Positions 22,510 to 31,765 of a stretch of DNA of 64,000 nucleotides are shown piece by piece; the stretch's first letter is position 1, and every line of letters starts with the position of its first letter. The notes under the pieces are model-generated. The model did not search any database. It was not told the DNA's origin and was given only the letters and a program-made list of their open reading frames with translations. The translations under genes were made by a program, and so were the position numbers. This DNA is from an uncultured Negativicutes bacterium (GTDB lineage: Bacteria; Bacillota; Negativicutes; Veillonellales; Megasphaeraceae): positions 1-64,000 of the forward strand of contig CAADUJ010000006.1 of assembly GCA_900752195.1 (NCBI GenBank). The letters are read 5' to 3'.

Positions 22510-23814
22510 TTATGGGGTAATGATTTCACTGACTACTGCATGAGAAACCGTTTTATCCGGAACGACCTCAATATGGTCGGCAACGCGTTGCGCTACTTCC
22601 TCTATAAGGGCATCGCTCTTTGCATAGAGTTTAAAGAGAAGGTCGCCACAATGGACTTCGTCGCCCAGTTCTTTAAAGAGCCTGATTCCCACCATAGGAT
22701 CAATGGTATCTTCTTTACGGGACCGGCCAGCTCCCATAGTCATGGCAATATCACCAAGAGCCCTGCCGTCTATATGTTGGATATAGCCATCATCCGTACA
22801 GATAGCTGTATAGACCTGTTCAGCTTTTGTAAGGGGTGTCTTGCCAATCCACGCAGTTTCTCCACCTTGCGCCTTTACGAATTCTTTGAATTTTTTAAGG
22901 CCTTTTCGCGAGGCAATAAGTGATTGAAGGAGAGCTCTTCCTTCGTCTTCCGTTTTTACTTTTTCTCCTAAAAGCAGCATCTGCGAACCAATAGCCATGA
23001 CGACTTCCATGAGTCGGCGCGGGCCTTGGCCACTCAATGCTTCAACGGCTTCATCAATTTCCAAACTATTTCCGATGGCCGTTCCCAGAGGTGCTTCCAT
23101 GGACGTAAGGATAGCCCGCGTAGGACGATGAGCTAATGTACCGATGGATACCATCATCTGAGCTAATTGACGGGCCCGTTCTTTCGTCTTCATAAAGGCG
23201 CCATTGCCATATTTGACATCTAAGACAATCGCATCCGCCCCAGAAGCAATTTTTTTACTCATAATCGAGCTGGCTATCAAGGGGATACTTTCGACCGTAG
23301 CCGTAGCATCGCGCAAGGCATAGAGCAATTTATCGGCCGGTGCTATTTCTCCAGATTGACTGATAATAGAAATTCCGATACGACGTACTTGTTCAAGAAA
23401 TCTGTCTTCTGTCAAAGTCGTTTGAAATCCGGGAATAGATTCTAATTTATCTATCGTTCCTCCAGTAAAACCTAACCCGCGGCCACTCATCTTGGCAACA
23501 GGTACACCGGCAGCAGCTACTAACGGCGCTACGATAAGGGTTGTCGTATCAGCGATACCGCCAGTACTATGCTTATCGACCTTGATACCGGGAATAGCCG
23601 ATAAATCGACTACATCACCACTATGGGCCATGGCCAACGTCAGATAGGTTGTTTCTGCTGGCGTCATGCCCCGCAGAAAAATAGCCATGCACCAGGCTGC
23701 TGCCTGATAATCGGCAATGCTCCCCTGCGTATACTCCTGAATGAAGCGTTCAATTTCCTCACGGGATAATTCATAACCATCCCGTTTTTTTTCAATACAA
23801 TCCATGGGCCACAT
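22510..23814 (-). CDS. pdp: Pyrimidine-nucleoside phosphorylase
   Basis: A protein of 434 residues. The family signature is intact (MSGRGLGFTGGTIDKLESIP) together with KHSTGGIADTTTLI near residue 85. It splits thymidine, deoxyuridine or uridine with phosphate into base and (deoxy)ribose-1-phosphate. The choice between pyrimidine-specific Pdp and thymidine-specific DeoA cannot be made from motifs alone; the length fits Firmicutes Pdp. ATG 23814 has GAGGTGA upstream, formed by the end of deoB 4 bases before. deoB handles its sugar phosphate product, so the two form a nucleoside salvage operon. Confidence 0.93.
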   Translation of the reverse strand: MWPMDCIEKKRDGYELSREEIERFIQEYTQGSIADYQAAAWCMAIFLRGMTPAETTYLTLAMAHSGDVVDLSAIPGIKVDKHSTGGIADTTTLIVAPLVAAAGVPVAKMSGRGLGFTGGTIDKLESIPGFQTTLTEDRFLEQVRRIGISIISQSGEIAPADKLLYALRDATATVESIPLIASSIMSKKIASGADAIVLDVKYGNGAFMKTKERARQLAQMMVSIGTLAHRPTRAILTSMEAPLGTAIGNSLEIDEAVEALSGQGPRRLMEVVMAIGSQMLLLGEKVKTEDEGRALLQSLIASRKGLKKFKEFVKAQGGETAWIGKTPLTKAEQVYTAICTDDGYIQHIDGRALGDIAMTMGAGRSRKEDTIDPMVGIRLFKELGDEVHCGDLLFKLYAKSDALIEEVAQRVADHIEVVPDKTVSHAVVSEIITP

Positions 23815-23818
23815 AGGA

Positions 23819-24997
23819 TCACCTCAATTCTTGTAAAAATCCCGTTCCCGCATCAAGTGTACCGGCATCAAAATTATCCATTATCGTCTGTCCCAAATCC
23901 GCATAAGTACGGCGTAGCCCTAAATCAACAGACTTCGTTAAAGCGGGACTATAGACAAGTAAAGGCACATGTTCCCGCGTGTGATCCGTCCCTTTCCAGG
24001 TTGGGTCGTTGCCGTGATCTGCCGTAATCATGAGCAATTCATCATTCTGGATCTGCGGCAATAATGCTTTCAGCATAGTATCGAAATCTTCCAGGCACTG
24101 ACCGTAACCTTTTACGTTACGACGATGACCGTACATGCTATCAAAATCGACAAGGTTTGCCATGAGAAGTCCCTTTTTGTCTCGATGAGCCTTGAGCTGT
24201 TTTTCCAGTTCCTTCATATCCGACGGATTATCAGGTGTATGATACGATTCTGTAAGGTCGACATGGGCATATATATCACCTATTTTCCCAATACCGACAA
24301 CAAAATATCCCTGCTCCTTGAGGTAGGAAAAAACCATTTTTTTCTTCGGCATACGACTGTAGTCGCGACGGTCACCGGTACGGACAAAATGCCCTTGCGT
24401 ACCGATAAAAGGACGAGCAATGATACGCCCTACTTCATAAGGGCCGACGCAAACTTCGTTACGCGTAATTTCACATATCCTATACAGTTCTTCCAGCGGA
24501 ATGACATCTGTATGAGCTGCAATCTGGAACACGCTGTCAGCTGATGTGTAGATAATCGGCGCCTTTGTTTTAAAATGTTCAGGTCCAAGGCGTTCGATGA
24601 TTTCCGTTCCTGATGCAATTTCATTTCCAATAAAAGAATACCCTGTCTTTTTCGTAAAGGCTAACGTCAAGTCTTCAGGGAACGCATGAGGAAATGTGGG
24701 AAATGGTGTTTCCACGATATTGCCCATAAATTCCCAATGGCCGCTTGTCGTGTCTTTTCCTGCTGACTGTTCTTCCATAGTGCCAAAAGAACCAATGACG
24801 GATCCTGGCAGTGCATGTATATGGGCAATCTGTCCAAGGCCCAGATGACGTAACGTAGGAATTTTCAATCCGCCTTCAAGAGTACTGTCGATGTGTCCCA
24901 ATGTATCGGCACCGGCATCTCCAAAACGGTCTGCATCAGGTGCATTTCCTGCTCCGACGCTGTCCATAACGATAACGATAATACGATTGAATTTCAT
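23819..24997 (-). CDS. deoB: Phosphopentomutase
   Basis: A protein of 392 residues of the alkaline phosphatase superfamily. It begins MKFNRIIVIVMDSVGAGNAP (metal ligand Asp and the DSVG nucleophile region), then GADTLGHI and GKDTTSGHWE, and near the C-terminus MITADHGNDPTW (metal ligands). It interconverts (deoxy)ribose-1- and -5-phosphate. I use ATG 24997, which has GAGGTGA upstream, instead of the GTG 9 bases earlier. First gene of deoB-pdp-rlmD, with an extended -10 promoter before it. Confidence 0.96.
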   Translation of the reverse strand: MKFNRIIVIVMDSVGAGNAPDADRFGDAGADTLGHIDSTLEGGLKIPTLRHLGLGQIAHIHALPGSVIGSFGTMEEQSAGKDTTSGHWEFMGNIVETPFPTFPHAFPEDLTLAFTKKTGYSFIGNEIASGTEIIERLGPEHFKTKAPIIYTSADSVFQIAAHTDVIPLEELYRICEITRNEVCVGPYEVGRIIARPFIGTQGHFVRTGDRRDYSRMPKKKMVFSYLKEQGYFVVGIGKIGDIYAHVDLTESYHTPDNPSDMKELEKQLKAHRDKKGLLMANLVDFDSMYGHRRNVKGYGQCLEDFDTMLKALLPQIQNDELLMITADHGNDPTWKGTDHTREHVPLLVYSPALTKSVDLGLRRTYADLGQTIMDNFDAGTLDAGTGFLQELR

Positions 24998-25056
24998 GGA
25001 AATCACCTCATTTATATATATAGTCTATTATTAGTGAATGTCAGACACTTCATTTT

Positions 25057-25065
25057 ATTATACCA
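25057..25065 (-). promoter_or_regulatory. Extended -10 promoter of deoB-pdp-rlmD
   Basis: TGG-TATAAT on the minus strand, with the hexamer at 25057-25062, 59 bases before the deoB ATG. The -35 region is weak, as allowed for extended -10 promoters. Confidence 0.55.
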
Positions 25066-25141
25066 CAAGAAGGCTGTTTATAGCGCTTTAAATCATGTCT
25101 CTCTAATGAATTCTCTACGTCCTCACCATGTAGGAAACGGC

Positions 25142-25183
25142 AAAAAAAGAAGCAGATTCCATAGATGTAGAATCTGCTTCTTT
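25142..25183 (-). terminator. Terminator of the dnaK operon (after dnaJ)
   Basis: AAAGAAGCAGATTC (25146-25159) pairs perfectly with GAATCTGCTTCTTT (25170-25183), and the minus strand continues with T's. It lies 31 bases after the dnaJ stop. Confidence 0.88.
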
Positions 25184-25213
25184 ATGTCATGGGTCAAACT
25201 AAACGTCTATCCC

Positions 25214-26494
25214 TTATGGTTCCCATTGAGGAATGCTTTTTTCATGGCGCTGGTTGAAGAATTCCATGACTTTCTTCTTAATCTTTTCAAAAAGGCTTTC
25301 GTCTTTTTCATTAGATTGTGTCGATGCCTTAGCGGAAGACTTAGATTCTCCCTCTGTTTCAGACTCCTCCAGCCATTTTTCACCGCCAGCCTTGGCAAAT
25401 TCCCTCAAGAGTTCTTTCTGCTTTGCATTCATCCGTTTTGGCGTCGTAATGTTTACGCGTACATGATGATCACCGCGCCGTGTCGAAGACCCTAATACTG
25501 GAATGCCATGACCTTTGATACGGAAGACCGTACCAGTCTGTGTGCCTGCAGGAATCTTGAGCTGGATGCGTCCATCAATGGTATTGACGAGAACAGTACA
25601 TCCCAATGCAGCCTGTGCAAAGGAAATATCTTCCTGGGATACGACATCATACCCTTCACGGACGAAGTTTGGATCACGGCGAACGAAAATATAGACGTAC
25701 AAATCACCGTGGCCACCGCCGCGTACACCTGGTTCACCTTCCCCAGCTACGCGAAGACGGGCTCCATCATCAACGCCAGCAGGAATCTTGATCTGTAATT
25801 TTTTACGAACCTTTACAGTGCCTTCGCCATGGCATTTTTTACATTTATCATGGATGATTTTACCAGTCCCACCGCAATTGGAGCAAGTGCGAACATTTAC
25901 CATCTGTCCAAAAGGTGTGTTCTGTACTACCCTCTGTTGTCCAGTTCCGTGGCAGACCGGGCATGTTTCCACTTTGCTGCCCGGTTCGGCACCATTACCG
26001 TGACAATGATCACAGGTTTCGTTCTTCGGCACCTGGATTTCCATTTCCGTACCAAAGGCAGCCTGTTTAAAGGTAATGTTTACGTCGAAACGTAGGTCTG
26101 CACCTCGTTCCGGACCATTAGACTGACGACTGCCCTGACCTCCGAAGAAAGAGTCAAAGATATCGCCAAAACCGCCGAAGCCACCACTGCTGAAACCGCC
26201 TTGACCGAAGCCACCAAAGCCACCGAAACCACCTTGGCCGAAGCCACCGGCTCCAGATGCACCATTTTGGAACGCATCTGGGCCGAATTGGTCATATTGT
26301 GCACGCTTCTGTTTATTAGACAGCACACTGTAGGCTTCATTGATTTCTTTAAACTTTTCTTCCGCTTCCTTTGGGTTATCTCTATTCTTATCGGGGTGAT
26401 ATTTGATTGCTAGCTTATGATAGGCTTTCTTGATTTCCCCATCACTGGCATCCTTTGAGACGCCAAGTATTTCATAATAATCTCTTTTGCTCAT
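25214..26494 (-). CDS. dnaJ: Chaperone DnaJ
   Basis: A protein of 426 residues, longer than the usual ~380. The J domain has HPD (YHPDKNRDN). A Gly/Phe-rich linker with GGFG repeats follows (~80-120), then four CxxCxGxG zinc motifs (CDHCHGNG, CPVCHGTG, CSNCGGTG, CKKCHGEG) and the substrate-binding C-terminal domains. The extra length is a charged Ser/Glu/Lys-rich tail after residue ~375 (SETEGESKSSAKAS ... KKKVMEFFNQ). It stimulates DnaK ATPase and delivers unfolded clients. Last gene of hrcA-grpE-dnaK-dnaJ. Confidence 0.97.
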   Translation of the reverse strand: MSKRDYYEILGVSKDASDGEIKKAYHKLAIKYHPDKNRDNPKEAEEKFKEINEAYSVLSNKQKRAQYDQFGPDAFQNGASGAGGFGQGGFGGFGGFGQGGFSSGGFGGFGDIFDSFFGGQGSRQSNGPERGADLRFDVNITFKQAAFGTEMEIQVPKNETCDHCHGNGAEPGSKVETCPVCHGTGQQRVVQNTPFGQMVNVRTCSNCGGTGKIIHDKCKKCHGEGTVKVRKKLQIKIPAGVDDGARLRVAGEGEPGVRGGGHGDLYVYIFVRRDPNFVREGYDVVSQEDISFAQAALGCTVLVNTIDGRIQLKIPAGTQTGTVFRIKGHGIPVLGSSTRRGDHHVRVNITTPKRMNAKQKELLREFAKAGGEKWLEESETEGESKSSAKASTQSNEKDESLFEKIKKKVMEFFNQRHEKSIPQWEP

Positions 26495-26516
26495 TTGGGC
26501 AGCCCCTCTTTATTAC

Positions 26517-28379
26517 TTACTTTTGATCGTCGTCGACAACCTTATAGTCGGCATCTACTACTTTTTCATCGCCGCCTTGGTTTGCCTGCTGGCCAGCATC
26601 CTGCTGTGCACCGGCCTGAGCACCTTGCTGTGCACCCTGTTGTGCATCTGCTTGTTTGTACATTTCACTAGTCAGGTCATAAAGCGGTTTTGTAAGAGCT
26701 TCCGACGCAGCTTTAATCTTTTCTACATCGTCAGTCTTTACAGCTTCCTTCAAGTCAGCAATCTTCGATTTGATTTCAGAAACCTTGCCGGCGTCTGCTT
26801 TGTCACCCATATCCTTGATGGTCTTTTCAGCCTGATAGATAAGGGAGTCAGCATTGTTTTTCGCTTCAATAGCTTCTTTACGCTTCTTATCTTCTGCTTC
26901 ATGAGCAGCAGCTTCTTTAACCATGCGGTCGATTTCGCTCTTATCAAGGCCCGAAGAAGACTTGATAGTAATCTTCTGTTCCTTGCCTGTGCCGAGGTCT
27001 TTTGCAGCTACGTTTACGATACCGTTCGCATCGATATTGAAAGTAACTTCGATACGAGGTACTCCACGGGGAGCAGCCGGAATGCCCGAAAGTTCGAAGC
27101 GGCCTAATGTCTTGTTGTCAGCAGCCATTTCACGTTCGCCCTGGAGAACATGGACGTCAACAGAAGGCTGATTGTCAACAGCCGTGGAGAATACCTGGCT
27201 GCCCGAAGTCGGAATCGTCGTATTCCGTTCAATGATCTTCGTGAATACACCACCCAATGTTTCGATACCAAGGGACAACGGCGTAACATCGAGGAGCAAT
27301 ACGTCTTTGACATCGCCGACAAGGACACCGGCCTGGATGGCAGCACCTACAGCCACACATTCATCAGGGTTGACACCTTTATTCGGTTCTTTACCAAGAA
27401 TCGACTTGATAGCGTCCTGGACAGCCGGAATACGGCTGGAACCACCGACGAGAATAATTTTATCGATTTCGTCGATAGAAAGGCCCGAATCAGCAATAGC
27501 TTTCCGTGTCGGTTCCATCGTAGCATGAACGAGGTCTTCTGTCAGTTCATTGAATTTTGCACGAGTTAACGTGAGATCCAAGTGTTTCGGACCAGTTGCA
27601 TCTGCCGTGATGAATGGCAAGTTGATGTTCGTCGAAAGAACAGTGGACAATTCGATTTTAGCTTTTTCAGCAGCTTCTTTCAGACGCTGATCTGCCATCT
27701 TATCCTGGGAAAGATCGATACCCGTCTGTTTTTTGAATTCATCGATCATCCATTTCATGACGGCATTGTCGAAATCATCACCGCCGAGGTGTGTATTACC
27801 ATTCGTAGCTTTTACTTCAAATACGCCATCGCCTAATTCGAGAATAGAAACATCGAATGTACCACCGCCAAGGTCGAATACAAGGATTCTGCCGTCGCCG
27901 CCCTTATCAAGGCCATATGCAAGAGCTGCTGCTGTCGGTTCGTTGACGATACGGAGAACGTCAAGGCCGGCAATCTTCCCAGCATCCTTAGTAGCCTGAC
28001 GCTGGCTATCGTTAAAGTATGCCGGAACAGTAATAACGGCCTGCGTAACTTTTTCGCCTAAGTAGCTTTCAGCATCTTCTTTCAGTTTCTGAAGAATCAT
28101 AGCAGAAATTTCCTGAGGTGTATATTTCTTACCGTTAACATCTACAGTATACTGTTCGCCCATATGACGTTTGATAGACGAAATTGTGTTTTCCGGATTC
28201 GATACGGCCTGACGTTTTGCAAGCTGACCGACGAGGCGTTCACCTGTTTTAGAGAAGCCTACTACGGACGGTGTAAGACGAGAACCTTCTGTGTTCGTAA
28301 TAACTGTCGGTTCGCCACCTTCCATGACGGCGACGACAGAGTTTGTTGTACCTAAGTCAATACCAATTACTTTTGACAT
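26517..28379 (-). CDS. dnaK: Chaperone DnaK (Hsp70)
   Basis: A protein of 620 residues from ATG 28379 (GGAGG 8 bases upstream); the open frame begins earlier but lacks a ribosome site. It has GIDLGTTNSVVAV at the N-terminus, the DLGGGTFDVSIL and ILVGGSSRIPAVQ ATPase signatures, and the linker VLLLDVTPLSL before the substrate-binding domain. The tail is Gln/Ala/Gly-rich (QQGAQQGAQAGAQQDAGQQ) and ends in an acidic lysine-containing segment. It works with GrpE and DnaJ and is repressed through HrcA/CIRCE. Confidence 0.98.
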   Translation of the reverse strand: MSKVIGIDLGTTNSVVAVMEGGEPTVITNTEGSRLTPSVVGFSKTGERLVGQLAKRQAVSNPENTISSIKRHMGEQYTVDVNGKKYTPQEISAMILQKLKEDAESYLGEKVTQAVITVPAYFNDSQRQATKDAGKIAGLDVLRIVNEPTAAALAYGLDKGGDGRILVFDLGGGTFDVSILELGDGVFEVKATNGNTHLGGDDFDNAVMKWMIDEFKKQTGIDLSQDKMADQRLKEAAEKAKIELSTVLSTNINLPFITADATGPKHLDLTLTRAKFNELTEDLVHATMEPTRKAIADSGLSIDEIDKIILVGGSSRIPAVQDAIKSILGKEPNKGVNPDECVAVGAAIQAGVLVGDVKDVLLLDVTPLSLGIETLGGVFTKIIERNTTIPTSGSQVFSTAVDNQPSVDVHVLQGEREMAADNKTLGRFELSGIPAAPRGVPRIEVTFNIDANGIVNVAAKDLGTGKEQKITIKSSSGLDKSEIDRMVKEAAAHEAEDKKRKEAIEAKNNADSLIYQAEKTIKDMGDKADAGKVSEIKSKIADLKEAVKTDDVEKIKAASEALTKPLYDLTSEMYKQADAQQGAQQGAQAGAQQDAGQQANQGGDEKVVDADYKVVDDDQK

Positions 28380-28413
28380 GATGTATTCCTCCATTCTATG
28401 GTTTGTGTAAGAG

Positions 28414-29025
28414 TTAACCGTTAAATGCAACTTTTACCATTGCCGGGCGAAGTGTTTTATCGCCGAGCAGATAGCCTTCTTGCAATACTTCGACAACTGT
28501 ATCATCTTCATATTCATCGCTAGGAACACGCATAACAGCCTGATGATAATTCGGGTCGAAAGGCTTACCGACTGCTTCGATTTTTGTAACGCCTTCCTTT
28601 GCAAGGACATCCATGAGTTGTTTATAAATCATGGCATATCCGTCGACAAAGGATTTTAATTCGTCTGTCAACGAATCCTGCGGTGCCTGTAAGGCCCGTT
28701 CAAAGTTGTCGACGATGGGCAAGATGTTATGTAACACGTCCATCTTAACGACTTCAGAAATCTGCAGCTTTTCACTTGCTGACCGTTTCTTGAAGTTGGA
28801 AAAGTCCGCCTGAAGCCGTACGTAGCGAGCTTTCATTTCTTCTACGGCTGCTTCAGCTTTCTGTTGGGCATCCGATACATCCGTAGCGGGCGCATCCTCA
28901 TCTGCCGCATCTTTTCCTATGACTTCATCAGGAGTCTGTTTGGTGTCTTCTGCAGTTCCTGTAGTTTTCTTTTCCTCTGTTTCTTCAGTTTCTTGTTGCG
29001 TTTTTTTCTTCTCTTCCTTACTCAT
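28414..29025 (-). CDS. grpE: Nucleotide exchange factor GrpE
   Basis: A protein of 203 residues. A long Glu/Lys/Thr-rich disordered N-terminus (~1-55) is followed by the coiled-coil dimer helix (RYVRLQADFSNFKKR) and the beta domain with VGKPFDPNYHQAVMRV and GYLLGDKTLRPAMVKVA. It releases ADP from DnaK. The start at 29025 follows AGGAGG. It lies 15 bases after hrcA and 34 before dnaK in the same transcript. Confidence 0.97.
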   Translation of the reverse strand: MSKEEKKKTQQETEETEEKKTTGTAEDTKQTPDEVIGKDAADEDAPATDVSDAQQKAEAAVEEMKARYVRLQADFSNFKKRSASEKLQISEVVKMDVLHNILPIVDNFERALQAPQDSLTDELKSFVDGYAMIYKQLMDVLAKEGVTKIEAVGKPFDPNYHQAVMRVPSDEYEDDTVVEVLQEGYLLGDKTLRPAMVKVAFNG

Positions 29026-29040
29026 TTCCCTGCATCCCTC

Positions 29041-30081
29041 CTATTTATCGTCATGGTAATGCTCTAAGATATGGGTGACATGTTCTGTCATAAAGTCTAA
29101 AAGCCCCATAATCTTTGCATATTCCATTCGCGTCGGGCCTAATACGGCAATCTTACCGAGGACCTTGTCGTGGGCTGTAAAGGTCGCTTCAATAATACTG
29201 CAATCATTGATAGGCGACATCTTCGTTTCCTCTCCGATGCGTACCGTAAGGGGTTTCAGCTTAGACCCTCCGTCATCGTGTAGGATATTGGCTACCACGT
29301 CCTGCTCTTCCAACATGGTAAACAAGCTTTTCGCCTTATTCACATCTTTGAATTCCGGCTTATTTAATAGTTCCATCGTGCCGCCTTTATAAAGCTGCTG
29401 CTGGCTACGCAGCGCTTTTTGCAGCGACCGGAATGCCGTCCGATACAAATCGAGGTCGTCGACGACGCTGTCACGAAAAGAATTAAGCAGTTTTATATCG
29501 ATCTGATCCAACCGGACACCTGAAAGACATTGTGTCAACTTCTGTGCGACAACATTCAAATCATCAACATCGACGCCGCTATCGTTGGAATACACGCAAT
29601 TTTCAATATGGCCGGTATCGGTGACGACAATCATGATTGCCCGCCGATGATCCAACGGAAGGAAGCGGATGTACTTCAACTTTTCCCCTGCCTGTTGTGA
29701 CGTCATAACTAAGGATACGTTGTGCGTAATCTGCGCCAGTCCTTTTGCTGTCAATTGGAATATTTGATCGACGTCGCTCATCTTTTCATTGAACCACGTC
29801 TCAACCAATCGCTTTTCCTCTTTTGTAATCTTCGTCGGCTTTAGCAGACAATCTACATAGAACCGATACCCCTTGATAGACGGAATACGTCCAGCTGACG
29901 TATGGGGTTGTTCGAGATATCCCATCATTTCCAGATCGAACATCTCGTTCCGAATCGTCGCAGCACTGATTCCTAAATCATATTTTCGAGCTATCGTTCG
30001 AGAGCCAACAGGTTCGGCAGATGTGATGTAATCCTGAATGATGGCTTGCAGTATTTTCTGTTTTCGTTCATTCAATTCCAT
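29041..30081 (-). CDS. hrcA: Heat-inducible transcription repressor HrcA
   Basis: A protein of 346 residues. The N-terminal winged helix (ERKQKILQAIIQDYITSAEP, VGSRTIARKYDLGISAATIR) is followed by the GAF-like and dimerisation parts ending LGPTRMEYAKIMGLLDFMT. It binds the CIRCE operator and represses the operon until heat stress, with GroEL known in other bacteria to help it fold. ATG 30081 has GAGGTG upstream; a GTG 9 bases earlier is less well placed. First gene of the operon, directly behind CIRCE. Confidence 0.97.
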   Translation of the reverse strand: MELNERKQKILQAIIQDYITSAEPVGSRTIARKYDLGISAATIRNEMFDLEMMGYLEQPHTSAGRIPSIKGYRFYVDCLLKPTKITKEEKRLVETWFNEKMSDVDQIFQLTAKGLAQITHNVSLVMTSQQAGEKLKYIRFLPLDHRRAIMIVVTDTGHIENCVYSNDSGVDVDDLNVVAQKLTQCLSGVRLDQIDIKLLNSFRDSVVDDLDLYRTAFRSLQKALRSQQQLYKGGTMELLNKPEFKDVNKAKSLFTMLEEQDVVANILHDDGGSKLKPLTVRIGEETKMSPINDCSIIEATFTAHDKVLGKIAVLGPTRMEYAKIMGLLDFMTEHVTHILEHYHDDK

Positions 30082-30106
30082 AAGGCTCACCTCTATGCCG
30101 ATTGTA

Positions 30107-30133
30107 TTAGCACTCTTATTATTTGAGTGCTAA
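30107..30133 (-). promoter_or_regulatory. CIRCE operator (HrcA binding site)
   Basis: TTAGCACTC (30107-30115), a 9-base spacer, and GAGTGCTAA (30125-30133): a perfect CIRCE inverted repeat. It lies between the promoter and hrcA, 26 bases before the ATG. Confidence 0.98.
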
Positions 30134-30144
30134 TAACTATATAA

Positions 30145-30173
30145 AAGATAGCATGAATATATAGGTTTGTCAA
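30145..30173 (-). promoter_or_regulatory. Promoter of the hrcA-grpE-dnaK-dnaJ operon
   Basis: On the minus strand TTGACA (30168-30173), 17 bases, TATCTT (30145-30150). This is a sigma-A type promoter directly upstream of CIRCE, so HrcA would block the start of transcription. Confidence 0.75.
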
Positions 30174-30224
30174 TGATTTTAGAGCAGAAAAATCAAAAAG
30201 TCAAAATTTATTTTTCCCCAAAAA

Positions 30225-30248
30225 AGGAGACTGACCAGGCAGCCTCCT
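30225..30248 (-). terminator. Terminator after the hydrogenase gene
   Basis: AGGAGGCTG pairs with CAGTCTCCT (30240-30248 with 30225-30233) around a 6-base loop; the minus strand continues with a T-run. It separates hydA from the dnaK operon promoter. Confidence 0.8.
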
Positions 30249-30262
30249 CTATTACTTATATA

Positions 30263-31765
30263 TTATGCTTTTGTATCTTCTTTCTTTGATTCTTCTTTAG
30301 GTTCTTCCTTCTTTTCTTCTACAGGTGGTTTATATTTAGGAGAAAGCGGGTTCGTGGCAGGAGTAATATCCTTTACGTCACCTAAATCATCGCTGCGGTC
30401 TGTAAAATACGTATGAAGCATCATTTCAGCACGTTCAGATAATGGTTCTACGAGGAATTCCTTGTAGAGGTCCTGAATTTCTGGATTTTCCCAGCATGCC
30501 TTATATTCAGCCTGTACATCACTTTCATAAAGAGAATCCATACGAGCCTGGTTGACCTTTTTCACCTGAGGCAATTTGACTTTAGGCTGACCGCCGCCGC
30601 CAATGCAACCGCCAGGGCATGCCATGACTTCGATAAAGGAATAATCTTCAAAATTTTCTGCTGCAACCATTTCATCGATAAATTTTCGTGCGTTAGCAAG
30701 GCCACTGATGGCAGCGACGTGTATGACGAAGTGACCGAATACGACCGTTGCCTTCTTAACGCCTTCTAAGCCACGAACCGGTTCAAAAGGAACAAAGTCG
30801 GCCGGTGCCTTACGACCTGTAAAGAAGTAGTATGCTGCACGTAATGCGGCTTCCATAACACCACCACTGTTGCCGAAGATTTTGCCACCGCCGCTGGAAA
30901 GGCCAAACATCTTATCAAATTCACTATCATCAAGACCTGCAAAGTCAACGCCATCGGCTTTAATCCATTCCGCCAATTCCCGCGTCGTAATGGAAATATC
31001 CGTGTCGCGCAATTCAGGAATGTTCCAAAATGCCGCAGATGCATTCATTTCGGGACGCTTGATTTCAGCTTTTTTAGCTGTGCAAGGTGCTACATCAACG
31101 ACAACGATATTCTTGGGATCGATGTTTTTCTTCTTGGCAAACCATGTTTTTATGATAGGGCTGAAAATGCTGATTGGGCTTTTCGTTGAGGACAGATGCG
31201 GAATAAAATCAGGATAGTATGTTTCAAGGAATTCAACCCATGCCGGGCAGCAGCTCGTAAACTGAGGAATAGGAACTTCTTCCGACTGAAGACGATGGAG
31301 CAATTCCATTGCTTCTTCCATAATCGTCATATCAGCGCCGAAATCTGTATCAAATACGTAATCTGCCCCGAGTGCACGGAGGGCCGCAACCATCTTCCCT
31401 TCTACGAAAGCACCAGGATCCATTCCAAACGATTCACCAAGACCGACGCGAACGGCTGGAGCCGTCTGGAAGATGACGATTTTATCGGGATCCTGAATGG
31501 CAGCCCGTACTTCATCAACATCATTTTTTTCTACGATGGCGCCAAAGGGACACGCCGAAGCACATTGACCGCAATGCACGCAAATAGGCATATCACCCGT
31601 ACTGGGCAGATAATAATAATCCAGGACACTCTGCGTATCTGCGCAGGCTCTGCGACAAAGGGTACAGTTCTTACATTTTGTCACGTCGAACTGGACAGAC
31701 ACGTTATGTTCGTCGATAGGGACACGACGATTTAATTCTTTGAATCGACTCTGAAATGTAGACAT
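30263..31765 (-). CDS. hydA: [FeFe] hydrogenase, M2 type
   Basis: A protein of 500 residues from ATG 31765 (AAGGAG upstream). Two [4Fe-4S] sites lie in the N-terminal ferredoxin domain (CKNCTLCRRAC, CVHCGQCASACP). The H-cluster motifs are L1 FTSCCPAWVE (including the proton-relay Cys), L2 APCTAKKAE and L3 MACPGGCIGGGG. In L2 the usual Met of MPCxxKxxE is Ala. The C-terminus is a Lys/Glu/Pro-rich tail of ~30 residues. It reduces protons to hydrogen with ferredoxin electrons, as in M. elsdenii, and is cytoplasmic. Monocistronic: a terminator follows and 0.5 kb of non-coding DNA precedes. No maturases are nearby. Confidence 0.95.
   Translation of the reverse strand: MSTFQSRFKELNRRVPIDEHNVSVQFDVTKCKNCTLCRRACADTQSVLDYYYLPSTGDMPICVHCGQCASACPFGAIVEKNDVDEVRAAIQDPDKIVIFQTAPAVRVGLGESFGMDPGAFVEGKMVAALRALGADYVFDTDFGADMTIMEEAMELLHRLQSEEVPIPQFTSCCPAWVEFLETYYPDFIPHLSSTKSPISIFSPIIKTWFAKKKNIDPKNIVVVDVAPCTAKKAEIKRPEMNASAAFWNIPELRDTDISITTRELAEWIKADGVDFAGLDDSEFDKMFGLSSGGGKIFGNSGGVMEAALRAAYYFFTGRKAPADFVPFEPVRGLEGVKKATVVFGHFVIHVAAISGLANARKFIDEMVAAENFEDYSFIEVMACPGGCIGGGGQPKVKLPQVKKVNQARMDSLYESDVQAEYKACWENPEIQDLYKEFLVEPLSERAEMMLHTYFTDRSDDLGDVKDITPATNPLSPKYKPPVEEKKEEPKEESKKEDTKA

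Noticed and set aside
26487..27107. Plus-strand frame of 206 codons opposite dnaK
   Set aside because: Shadow of the regular codon pattern of dnaK; low-complexity Cys/Leu/Phe-rich translation.
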